From assembly GCA_945874515.1 (NCBI GenBank), contig CAMCHA010000058.1, forward strand, positions 1 through 9,479: a stretch of 9,479 bases of DNA, written 5' to 3'. The position numbers and the translations under genes are program-made. Of this stretch, positions 1 to 6,376 are shown in pieces. This stretch comes from Asaia bogorensis. GTDB lineage: Bacteria > Pseudomonadota > Alphaproteobacteria > Acetobacterales > Acetobacteraceae. The notes under the pieces are model-generated. The model searched no databases, was not told the origin of the DNA, and worked only from the letters and a program-made list of their open reading frames with translations. Position 1 is the stretch's first letter, and each line of letters begins with the position of its first letter.

Positions 1-1589
1 GAGGTGCGCACATGCACCGCCGCCGGCCCGGGCGCCGCGAGCGCTTCAGCAAGCTTCGGCATATCCGCATCCGTTTCAATGCGCGTCACCGGGACACCAA
101 AAGCCGCGCACCAGGCAGCGAAATCCGGGTTTTCCAGGCTGGTGCCACTGACACGGCCCGGATGGGCGCGTTCCTGATGGATGCGGATGGAAGCGTAAGA
201 CCCGTTATCCGAAAGGATCATCTTCAGCGGCACACCACGCGCCACCGCCACCGCGAATTCTCCGCCGGTCATGAAGGCGCCACCATCACCCACCAGCGCA
301 ATTACTTGCCGCTTGGGGAAACGCAGGGAAGCCGCCACGCCGGCCGGCACGCCAAAACCCATGGAACCGGCCACTGGTGCCAGCAGCCGGCGCGGCGAAA
401 CCCAGGCGATCTTGCGATAAAACGGTGCGCCGAAAGTGCCGGCATCCAGCGCAATCATTGCATCGGGTGCCGCGATTTCGCCGATCAGCTTGGCGATACG
501 CGCGAAGGCGACGCCATCATTATGCGTGGTCGCGGCCACCTGGCTATCGGCGGTTTGCAAATCACGCAGCTTCTTGGCCCAGGCGCCGCGCGCAGCGGGT
601 GCCCCCGCTTTTTCCGCGCCGAGTGCCGCCAGAACCGCACGCGCATCGGCAGCAACCGCAAGCTCCGCCGGGAAATGCCAGCCAAGAAAGCGCGGCTCCG
701 CACAAATATGCGCAAGCCTTTGCCCCGGCGCGGGCCATGTCCAACCTTGGGTGGTGATATCCGTCAGCCGCGTGCCAAGGGCCACCACCAGATCCGCATC
801 GGCGAAAGCGGCGCGCTGCGCATCCGGGTTCCGGAGGCCAAGATCACCCGCATAAAGCGGATGGTTATTCGGGAACAAATCCTGCCGGCGGAAGGAAACC
901 GCGACCGGGGTCTGCCAGGCTTCCGCAAAGGCCAGCAGGGCTTCGCGTCCGCCAGGTGTGTCAAGGGCATGGCCTGCAAGAATGATTGGGCGCGCCGCAC
1001 CACGCAGCATGGCGGCCAGCCGCGCGATATCAGCGGGCGCCGGCTGCGCGGGGGCTGCGATGGTGGCCGGCGGGATGGGCGCCGCACAGGGTTCGGCAAG
1101 CACATCTTCCGGCAGGCTGAGCACCACCGGCCCCGGCACGCCCTGCATCGCCATTGCATAGGCGCGCGCGATCAATTCCGGCACCTGATCCGCGCTGGTC
1201 GCCTCGCCTACCCATTTCGCGATGCCGCCAAACATGCGGGCATAGTCAATTTCCTGGAAGGCATTGCGGCGCAGATCGCGCTTTTCCACCTGCCCGATCA
1301 GCAGGATCAGCGGCACCGCATCCTGTTCCGCCGTATGCACCGCGATGGAGGCATTGCAGGCGCCAGGCCCGCGCGAGACGAGCACCACGCCGGGCTTGCC
1401 GGTCATTTTACCATCGGCCACCGCCATGAAGCCCGCGCCGCCTTCACTGCGGCAGGTCACCAAATCCATGCTGGGATGGGCATGCAGCGCATCAAGCAGC
1501 GCGATATAGCTTTCACCGGGCACGCAAAAGGCGCGGTCAATGCCCTGGGCGGCGAGGAATTCAATTAGGGCTTCGGCAGCGGTTTTCAT
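1..1589 (-). CDS. Thiamine-diphosphate-dependent enzyme, acetolactate synthase-like (3' end cut by window edge)
   Basis: ThDP enzyme of the acetolactate synthase/benzoylformate decarboxylase superfamily, expected to decarboxylate a 2-keto acid or ligate it to an acceptor in the cytoplasm. Translation from ATG at 1587-1589 gives 529 uninterrupted codons to the left edge; relatives are about 550 residues, so only a short tail is missing. The N-terminal Pyr domain (about 1-170) has CVPGES at 22-27, the catalytic glutamate E49 in RSEGGAGFMA, and FQEID at 111-115. A central domain follows (about 185-320). The C-terminal PP domain carries the ThDP/Mg motif G434-D-G, with DN at 461-462. The start is supported by AGAAGGA (1598-1604 on the minus strand) 8 nt upstream. 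It is divergent from a Bug receptor across 124 bp. Exact substrate is unknown: acetolactate synthase, oxalyl-CoA decarboxylase-like or another keto-acid decarboxylase are all possible, and no small regulatory subunit gene is nearby, which argues against a biosynthetic IlvB. Confidence 0.9.
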   Translation of the reverse strand, partial: MKTAAEALIEFLAAQGIDRAFCVPGESYIALLDALHAHPSMDLVTCRSEGGAGFMAVADGKMTGKPGVVLVSRGPGACNASIAVHTAEQDAVPLILLIGQVEKRDLRRNAFQEIDYARMFGGIAKWVGEATSADQVPELIARAYAMAMQGVPGPVVLSLPEDVLAEPCAAPIPPATIAAPAQPAPADIARLAAMLRGAARPIILAGHALDTPGGREALLAFAEAWQTPVAVSFRRQDLFPNNHPLYAGDLGLRNPDAQRAAFADADLVVALGTRLTDITTQGWTWPAPGQRLAHICAEPRFLGWHFPAELAVAADARAVLAALGAEKAGAPAARGAWAKKLRDLQTADSQVAATTHNDGVAFARIAKLIGEIAAPDAMIALDAGTFGAPFYRKIAWVSPRRLLAPVAGSMGFGVPAGVAASLRFPKRQVIALVGDGGAFMTGGEFAVAVARGVPLKMILSDNGSYASIRIHQERAHPGRVSGTSLENPDFAAWCAAFGVPVTRIETDADMPKLAEALAAPGPAAVHVRT

Positions 1590-1713
1590 GGTAGCGATCC
1601 TTCTTTGCCCTTAGGCATAACCCGAGGCCAGCGGATGATCCATGGCGCCGGGGTGGAAAATCTGTATAAGCCTGCGGCAAGCGAAGAATTAAATCTGGGA
1701 AGGACACCAAATC
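1590..1713. promoter_or_regulatory. Divergent intergenic region between the ThDP enzyme and the first Bug receptor
   Basis: These 124 bp separate two divergent start codons, so promoters for both genes must lie here or inside the flanking genes. Both ribosome binding sites are clear: AGAAGGA at 1598-1604 for the minus-strand gene and GGGAAGGA at 1697-1704, 9 nt before the plus-strand ATG. The sequence is locally more AT-rich than the genes. TATAAG at 1665-1670 resembles a -10 box, but I find no matching -35 at the right spacing, so no promoter is assigned. A 9-bp near-palindrome (GGATGATCC, 1633-1641) is too short to call an operator. Confidence 0.6.
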
Positions 1714-2694
1714 ATGCAGCTTAATCGTCGCGCCGCTTTGGCGCTCGCGCTTGCCACACCTGCCATTGTATCCGCCCGCGCGCAGGGGGCCTGGCGGCCG
1801 GAACGGCCAATGCGTGTGATTGTACCCTTCGCCCCCGGGGGAGCGACGGATGTGGTGGCGCGGCTGGCAGCCGATGCGGCAGGCCAGATGCTCGGGCAGA
1901 ATATGGTGATTGAAAACCGCGCCGGTGGTGCTGCGGGGCTGATCGGGGCGGAAGCTTCTGCCAAGGCAGCGCCGGATGGCTATACCATCATGATCCATTC
2001 CAATGCGCATGTGATCGCGCCCAGCCTGGTGGCGCGCATGCCTTATGATCCGATTGCGGATTTCGCCCCGATTGCGCATTTGGGCCGCATTCCGCAGGTG
2101 CTGGTGATCAACCGCAATATCCCAGCGACCGATATGCGATCCTTGATCGTCTGGCTGCGGGCCAATTCGGGCAAGATCAATTTCGCTTCCGCCGGGATTG
2201 GCAGCGCCAATCATTTGACATCGGAAGTCTTCCGCGCCGCGCTGCCGGATGTGGAAATGCAGATGGTGCAATATCGCGGTGGTGGCCCCGCCATGGCGGC
2301 GGTAATTTCAGGGGAGGCGCATATGGCGGTGGACCCAACGGCTTCCGCCACTTCCCATATCCGCGCCGGTACGGTGCGCCCGATTGCCATTTCAGGGTCT
2401 CAGCGCGTGGCGAGCTTGCCGGAGATTCCCGCAGCCACCGAAGCTGGCCTGCCGGCTTGGTCAGGTGCTGCCTGGATTGGCGCCTTCGCGCCCGCGCAAA
2501 CGCCGCGCGGCATTGTGGAGTCGCTGAACGTCACCTTCAACGCAGCGATGGAACGCATCAAGCCGCGCCTGGTTGACATCGGCATTGAGATTGAACCGCA
2601 ATATGCAACCATTGCGGCGTTCAGCGCCTATGTGCGGGAAGAATTTGCCCGCAGCGCCGCCGTGTTGCGCGCCGCGGGCGTGAAGCCGGAATAA
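1714..2694 (+). CDS. Bug/TctC-family periplasmic solute-binding receptor (first copy)
   Basis: 326-residue receptor of the Bug family (tripartite tricarboxylate transporter substrate-binding component), which captures carboxylates or related small polar solutes in the periplasm. The signal peptide spans about residues 1-23, with twin arginines R5-R6, a hydrophobic Ala/Leu stretch and an A-R-A cleavage site before Q24; the twin arginine suggests Tat export, although the motif is not canonical. Family hallmarks follow in order: VPFAPGGATDVVARL at 37-51, VIENRAGGAAG at 65-75, DGYT at 88-91, ASAGIGSANHL at 158-168, QYRGGGPAM at 186-194 and RPIAISG at 222-228. Length is normal. GGGAAGGA 9 nt upstream fixes the start. 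It forms a single-gene unit, divergent from the ThDP enzyme and ending 4 nt from the converging DUF4139 gene. No TctA or TctB membrane gene is in the window, so this is an orphan receptor here. Ligand unknown. Confidence 0.95.
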   Translation: MQLNRRAALALALATPAIVSARAQGAWRPERPMRVIVPFAPGGATDVVARLAADAAGQMLGQNMVIENRAGGAAGLIGAEASAKAAPDGYTIMIHSNAHVIAPSLVARMPYDPIADFAPIAHLGRIPQVLVINRNIPATDMRSLIVWLRANSGKINFASAGIGSANHLTSEVFRAALPDVEMQMVQYRGGGPAMAAVISGEAHMAVDPTASATSHIRAGTVRPIAISGSQRVASLPEIPAATEAGLPAWSGAAWIGAFAPAQTPRGIVESLNVTFNAAMERIKPRLVDIGIEIEPQYATIAAFSAYVREEFARSAAVLRAAGVKPE

Positions 2695-2698
2695 GCGG

Positions 2699-4720
2699 TT
2701 AGCTACCCTGTTGCAGCAGCGCGATCACGGCGCGCTGCCAGGCTTCAAAGGCGCGGCTTGATGCGGCGCCTTTGGCTTCCGCCTCTCGGCTGGCGGCATT
2801 GAGCCGCTGGCGTGCTGCCTGTTGTTCCCCGCCGGTGCGATCTTCCACCGCCTGGCGGGCACGGGTCAGCGCCTGATCGGCTGAGCGTGCTTCGCGTGCG
2901 GCAAGCCGCGCGGTATCGAGCAAGGTGCGGATTTGCTGTAGCGCGGTGATGGTGGAGGCCAGCACATCGCGCCCCGGCACATCGGTGCCGGTGCGGGAGA
3001 GGGCTTCTTGGAGCATTTCAACCGAACCCGGCCCGCCGGGGAGGCGCCGCAGCGAGGCCTCCAAATCAAACTGCGCCGGTTGCAGTAGTAGCGGATCGCC
3101 AAGCCCCTGATCCCAAAGCGCGATATCCTGGCTCTGCGTCCGCTCAAAGTCGAGCCGTATGGTTTTCGGTGTGGCTTCCAGTTGCGTTTCGTAACGCAGG
3201 CCAAAAGCGCCTTCCGCTGCAACTGGAAAGCGAGGTGTTGCGCCGGGTGGGCGCTGCAAGTCGATCACCATTACGCCGCTGGCGCGGAGTGGATCAATCG
3301 TGACGACAGTTCCGATAATGCTTTTTACTTCAACGGTCATGAAGCCGCGTCGGAGACTGAAACGCGTGGGTTCAAACTGGTCGATACTTTGACTGGAAAG
3401 GCGCACATCACGATCGCGCGCGAACGCGATCAGGCGTTGGTCGCCGGGCGATAGCGCGCGCAATTCCGCATCTCCCAGAAAACTCGGTGCGCCGTCACCA
3501 TCGAACACCGTCACCAGCCCATCAGGCAGCACGTGGTTGGAGGTATTGCGGAAGCGCAGCGCTTGAAGTGGGCGCACAGTCCATAGGTTTTGGACCCACC
3601 AGACCCGTTCCGCCGGCAGGCTCAGATCAAGGAAAGGCAGATTCGCTGTTTCACCACTGCGGAGTGTCACTGGTCGTTCCAGGGTGAAGGCGACGCGCCC
3701 GGCAGCGGCCTGAGCTGCGACATTCACGGCGAGCGGCGCGGGCGCCGGCGCCGGTGCGGGTGCAGGCGCGGCCGATACCGAGGGTGCATTCATCAGATCA
3801 TTCATGGTGGGTGGAGGAGCGGCCGCCGGCGGTGCCATCATGGACGCAGCGGCCGGCATGCGGGGCATCGGGCCAGTATCGGGCCGCACCCGAATGGCTT
3901 CGGCAATCCGCACCGGTAATTCAGGGCGCGGCACGGTGATGGGCTCAAATATCGGCTGACGGAAGGCTGCCGCATCATCCGACACCAGCGAAATCCGCAC
4001 CCCTTCCCAATCACTGCCCGAGGCATTTTCCACTACGGCCCAGCCCATCAACCGCGCCTGCCCACCCGTTGCGCCCAACGCGGGCGCCATGAGCCGATAG
4101 GACGGCTTCCAAAGCGGCGCGCCGGCAATATAGATCACTGCCACCTGCCGCGCGCGATCAGACCTCAGTCGGATTTCGATGCGCCTTTCATCATCGCTGC
4201 GCGCCGCCGCGAGTGCTTCCGCCGCGCGTGCTACACGGGCGGCGAGCGCCGGGTCGGTCAGCGTGACTTCATCGCCTGGCTTCAGCAGGACAGAGAGCAG
4301 ACCGCGCGGCGCAATCAGCGAAAGCGTAAGCCCGGCGTCGGTTTCCGCTGCCGTGGCAATGCGCCCGCGCGCACCTGCGGCTTCCGCTTCCTGACCGCGG
4401 AGCGCATTCAGCAAACTTGCGCGGTTTTCGAAATCCGCAGGGCGGAGCGGCAGGCCGCGAAACGCCTCATTCAACAGATCACGCGCTGGCAGGCTGAGAC
4501 CTTCAACACGCCCGGCGGGATCGAGGATCATCAGCGATCGCAGCAGATCATCCACATCACCAAGCGGGGCGCGAAATACGACCGGCGCATTCGCCGCGAC
4601 TTCGCCGGCGCGTTCAATCTGCGCGATGCCGGCTGAGGAAAGCGTCACGCCACGGATTGGCATTTCCGCCGCAAACGCAGCGGGGGCAAGCAGCGTAAGG
4701 GCAAGGCTGGTGCGACGCAT
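2699..4720 (-). CDS. Exported DUF4139 domain-containing protein (mucoidy-inhibitor-A-like)
   Basis: 673-residue protein with a signal peptide (about 1-17: MRRT, a Leu/Ala hydrophobic run, AFA before A18), so periplasmic or surface-exposed. It carries the DUF4139 signature: LWKPSYRL at 203-210 and GWAVVENASGSDWEG at 226-240, continuing into VRISLVSD. A disordered, Met/Pro/Ala-rich insert (about 280-330) containing six consecutive Ala-Pro pairs (318-329) splits the domain, which resumes with LPFLDLSLPAERVWWVQ near 361-377, RNTSNHVLPDG at 391-401 and LSPGDQRLIAF at 423-433. The C-terminal part (about 590-665) is Ala/Arg/Glu-rich and looks helical or coiled-coil. Biochemical function of the family is unknown; MuiA itself was linked to suppression of mucoidy. 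An ACGGAG motif about 10 nt upstream supports the start. It lies 54 nt downstream of the SnoaL-like gene on the same strand, probably one transcript. Confidence 0.85.
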   Translation of the reverse strand: MRRTSLALTLLAPAAFAAEMPIRGVTLSSAGIAQIERAGEVAANAPVVFRAPLGDVDDLLRSLMILDPAGRVEGLSLPARDLLNEAFRGLPLRPADFENRASLLNALRGQEAEAAGARGRIATAAETDAGLTLSLIAPRGLLSVLLKPGDEVTLTDPALAARVARAAEALAAARSDDERRIEIRLRSDRARQVAVIYIAGAPLWKPSYRLMAPALGATGGQARLMGWAVVENASGSDWEGVRISLVSDDAAAFRQPIFEPITVPRPELPVRIAEAIRVRPDTGPMPRMPAAASMMAPPAAAPPPTMNDLMNAPSVSAAPAPAPAPAPAPLAVNVAAQAAAGRVAFTLERPVTLRSGETANLPFLDLSLPAERVWWVQNLWTVRPLQALRFRNTSNHVLPDGLVTVFDGDGAPSFLGDAELRALSPGDQRLIAFARDRDVRLSSQSIDQFEPTRFSLRRGFMTVEVKSIIGTVVTIDPLRASGVMVIDLQRPPGATPRFPVAAEGAFGLRYETQLEATPKTIRLDFERTQSQDIALWDQGLGDPLLLQPAQFDLEASLRRLPGGPGSVEMLQEALSRTGTDVPGRDVLASTITALQQIRTLLDTARLAAREARSADQALTRARQAVEDRTGGEQQAARQRLNAASREAEAKGAASSRAFEAWQRAVIALLQQGS
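2716..2738. repeat. 8-bp perfect inverted repeat in the 3' end of the DUF4139 gene
   Basis: GCAGCGCG at 2716-2723 and CGCGCTGC at 2731-2738 are perfect reverse complements around a 7-nt spacer. The element lies inside the last 14 codons of the minus-strand DUF4139 gene and just beyond the stop of the converging Bug gene, a position where transcripts from either side would fold it near their 3' ends. No T-tract follows on either strand, so it is not a standard intrinsic terminator. In GC-rich DNA an 8-bp stem can occur by chance. Confidence 0.45.
3734..3769 (-). repeat. Low-complexity segment encoding six Ala-Pro pairs
   Basis: This 36-bp GC-only-biased stretch encodes (Ala-Pro)6 at residues 318-329 of the DUF4139 protein. 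Such Ala-Pro runs form stiff, extended linkers in envelope proteins. It sits between two folded halves of the domain, so it is probably a spacer that may vary in length between strains by slippage. Confidence 0.7.
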
Positions 4721-4774
4721 GGGGTGGCTCCGTAAGACGTGGCTATGGATAGTGCCCTTCCCAAAACGGCGAAT

Positions 4775-5233
4775 TTAGGGCGCCTTCACGGGACGGTTGG
4801 CGTGGCTTGATTGCGGCACACCGCGATTGAGCGACATATGCGAATGCACGCATAGCCACGCATCAGGCTTGCCATGAAAAATCATGGTTGCGCGGCCTGG
4901 CCTTTCAAAGCGCTTGCCATCCGGGTGAAAGCCCGTGCTGGTCCAGGGTGCCACGACAACCACCATGGATTTATCATCCGATGCCAGCACATAGGTTGCA
5001 GAAAGGGTAAAACGGAAATCCTCGGTCTTCGGCCAGACATTATCCCATTGCGTCGCCTGCCATGCGGCAAGCCCTGGGATCACATCGCGATGCGTGCCAA
5101 AGGCCAGGACATCCGTATGGAAAAGCGGGCGCGCGGAAGCGTAATCAACCTCACGCACAAAACCGGCGAAACGATCCAGCCAGGCGTCAAACCAGGCGCG
5201 CGTTGCGGCATCGGCTTTTGGTAGATCGGTCAT
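4775..5233 (-). CDS. SnoaL-like / NTF2-fold family protein
   Basis: 152-residue protein, no signal peptide or membrane segment, predicted cytoplasmic. Composition and order match the small cone-shaped NTF2/SnoaL fold: an N-terminal helix (TRAWFDAWLDRFAGFVREVDY, roughly 11-31), the characteristic FHTDVLAFGTHRDVIPGLAAW region (38-58), and strands MVVVVAPWTS (90-99), ATMIFHGKPD (115-124) and WLCVHSHMSL (126-135). In this fold members are ketosteroid-isomerase-like enzymes, polyketide cyclases or ligand-binding proteins; the catalytic role here cannot be told. AAGGGA (5241-5246 on the minus strand) lies 7 nt before the ATG. It is first in a two-gene minus-strand unit with the DUF4139 gene, and divergent from the second Bug receptor across 138 bp. 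Assignment rests on overall pattern rather than a unique motif. Confidence 0.75.
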   Translation of the reverse strand: MTDLPKADAATRAWFDAWLDRFAGFVREVDYASARPLFHTDVLAFGTHRDVIPGLAAWQATQWDNVWPKTEDFRFTLSATYVLASDDKSMVVVVAPWTSTGFHPDGKRFERPGRATMIFHGKPDAWLCVHSHMSLNRGVPQSSHANRPVKAP

Positions 5234-5371
5234 GGCGCATTCCCTTGGGCTTCGGTGCTGACAACCTGATCCGAAGCGGCGGCGCTTTCAAGCCTTACGG
5301 ACTGAGGCTTGCCGAGCGGGTCCGGGCCGGCTTAGCCTTCAGGCAAGAAACAAGACGGAGGAGACAAGGCC
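5234..5371. promoter_or_regulatory. Divergent intergenic region with inverted repeat CAAGCCT-N9-AGGCTTG
   Basis: 138 bp between divergent starts of the SnoaL-like gene and the second Bug receptor. It contains a perfect 7-bp inverted repeat, CAAGCCT (5289-5295) and AGGCTTG (5305-5311), separated by 9 nt, the geometry of a dimeric-regulator operator. A second, smaller dyad of the same half-site, GCCT-TC-AGGC, lies at 5335-5344, close to the strong ribosome binding site GGAGGAG (5357-5363, 8 nt before the ATG at 5372). The opposite ribosome binding site is AAGGGA at 5241-5246. I cannot assign -35/-10 boxes. An operator role is inference; no regulator gene is adjacent. Confidence 0.5.
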
Positions 5372-6349
5372 ATGACAGGCATTCATCGCCGCGGCGCTTT
5401 GCTGGCCGCACCAGCGCTCATTGGCGTGTTGTCGGGCCGTGCGCATGCGCAAGCCTGGCCCGCGCGGCAGGTGCGCATTGTGGTGGGCTTTGCCGCAGGT
5501 GGCGCCAATGACATCATGGCGCGCTTGCTTGCCGCGAAGCTGGGCGAGCGTATTCCTGGCAGCACTTTCGTCGTTGAAAACCGCCCCGGCGCGGGCACTT
5601 TGCTGGCGGCGGAACATGTCGCGCGGCAACCGGCGGATGGCTATACCTATCTTTTCGCGTCTTCCTCCACGCTTATCACGCTTTTGGTCAATCGCGCCGC
5701 GGGGCTTGATCCGACGCAGGCATTTTCCGCGGTTTCCATGGCGCAATCCTCGCCTTTGCTGCTGGTGTCGCGTAGCGATTTCCCAGCACGCACCCTGCCG
5801 CAGGTGATTGAAATGGCGAAGCAGCGCCAGGGCCGGCTGACAGTTTCGCATCCGGGCAGCGGCGGTGTGAATCACCTATCGCTGGTCATTTTGATGCAGC
5901 GGATGGGCATAGAACTGACGATGGTGCCCTATAATGGCAATCACCCTTCCCTCACGGCGCTGGTGCGCGGCGATGTGGAATTGGCGAGTGACTCACTGTT
6001 TGCGACACGCGCTTTGATTGAAGCCGGCACCATTCGCCCGATTGCGATCACCAGCGCGGAACGTTCGCCGACCTACCCGGATGTGCCGACCTTTGCTGAA
6101 ACGGTGCCGGGTTATGACGTGACCTTCTGGGGTGGCATCATGGCACCGCGCGGTGTGCCTGAACCCATTCTGGACAGGCTTTCGCAAGACCTGGACGCCA
6201 TTCTGCGTCAGCCCGATGTCGCCGAACGCGTGCGGAGCTTCGGCGCCACACCGGTTGGCGGCACGCGCGAACATTATGCCAAAGTGATTCAGGAAGATTG
6301 GGCACGCTGGGGCGAGGTTGTGCGCGCCAGCGGGATCAAGCCAGATTGA
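5372..6349 (+). CDS. Bug/TctC-family periplasmic solute-binding receptor (second copy)
   Basis: 325-residue Bug-family receptor, a paralogue of the one at 1714-2694 but clearly diverged from it along the whole length. The signal peptide (about 1-26) has R6-R7 followed by GALLAAPALIGVL and an A-H-A cleavage site before Q27, suggesting Tat export. Family motifs: VVGFAAGGANDIMARLL at 37-53, VVENRPGAGT at 67-76, ADGYTY at 88-93, SHPGSGGVNHLS at 159-170, VPYNGNHPSL at 185-194, IRPIAITSAERS at 221-232 and FWGGIMAPRGVPE at 252-264. A strong GGAGGAG 8 nt upstream sets the start. The Ldh-family dehydrogenase follows after 27 nt on the same strand, so receptor and enzyme are likely co-transcribed, which suggests that the bound solute is a 2-hydroxy or 2-keto acid handled by that enzyme (inference). 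No TctA/TctB gene is nearby. Confidence 0.95.
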   Translation: MTGIHRRGALLAAPALIGVLSGRAHAQAWPARQVRIVVGFAAGGANDIMARLLAAKLGERIPGSTFVVENRPGAGTLLAAEHVARQPADGYTYLFASSSTLITLLVNRAAGLDPTQAFSAVSMAQSSPLLLVSRSDFPARTLPQVIEMAKQRQGRLTVSHPGSGGVNHLSLVILMQRMGIELTMVPYNGNHPSLTALVRGDVELASDSLFATRALIEAGTIRPIAITSAERSPTYPDVPTFAETVPGYDVTFWGGIMAPRGVPEPILDRLSQDLDAILRQPDVAERVRSFGATPVGGTREHYAKVIQEDWARWGEVVRASGIKPD

Positions 6350-6376
6350 TATTGCAGGATTGAAAAGGGGGATACC

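Noticed and set aside
12..1568. 518-codon plus-strand open frame as a gene
   Set aside because: Arg/His/Gly-rich translation with no recognisable family; it is the exact antisense of the ThDP enzyme, whose motifs are unmistakable.
1..1589. Possible N-terminal frameshift in the ThDP enzyme
   Set aside because: Careful re-reading around 1557-1566 shows a continuous frame from ATG 1589 through GAA TTC CTC; no frameshift exists.
1665..1670. TATAAG as a -10 promoter element for the first Bug gene
   Set aside because: No -35-like hexamer 16-18 nt upstream; one hexamer is not enough.
1561..2271. 236-codon minus-strand open frame
   Set aside because: Antisense to the first Bug receptor gene; composition is that of a shadow frame, and it would overlap the ThDP enzyme start.
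5339..5875. 178-codon minus-strand open frame across the second Bug start
   Set aside because: Shadow of the Bug receptor gene; no family resemblance.
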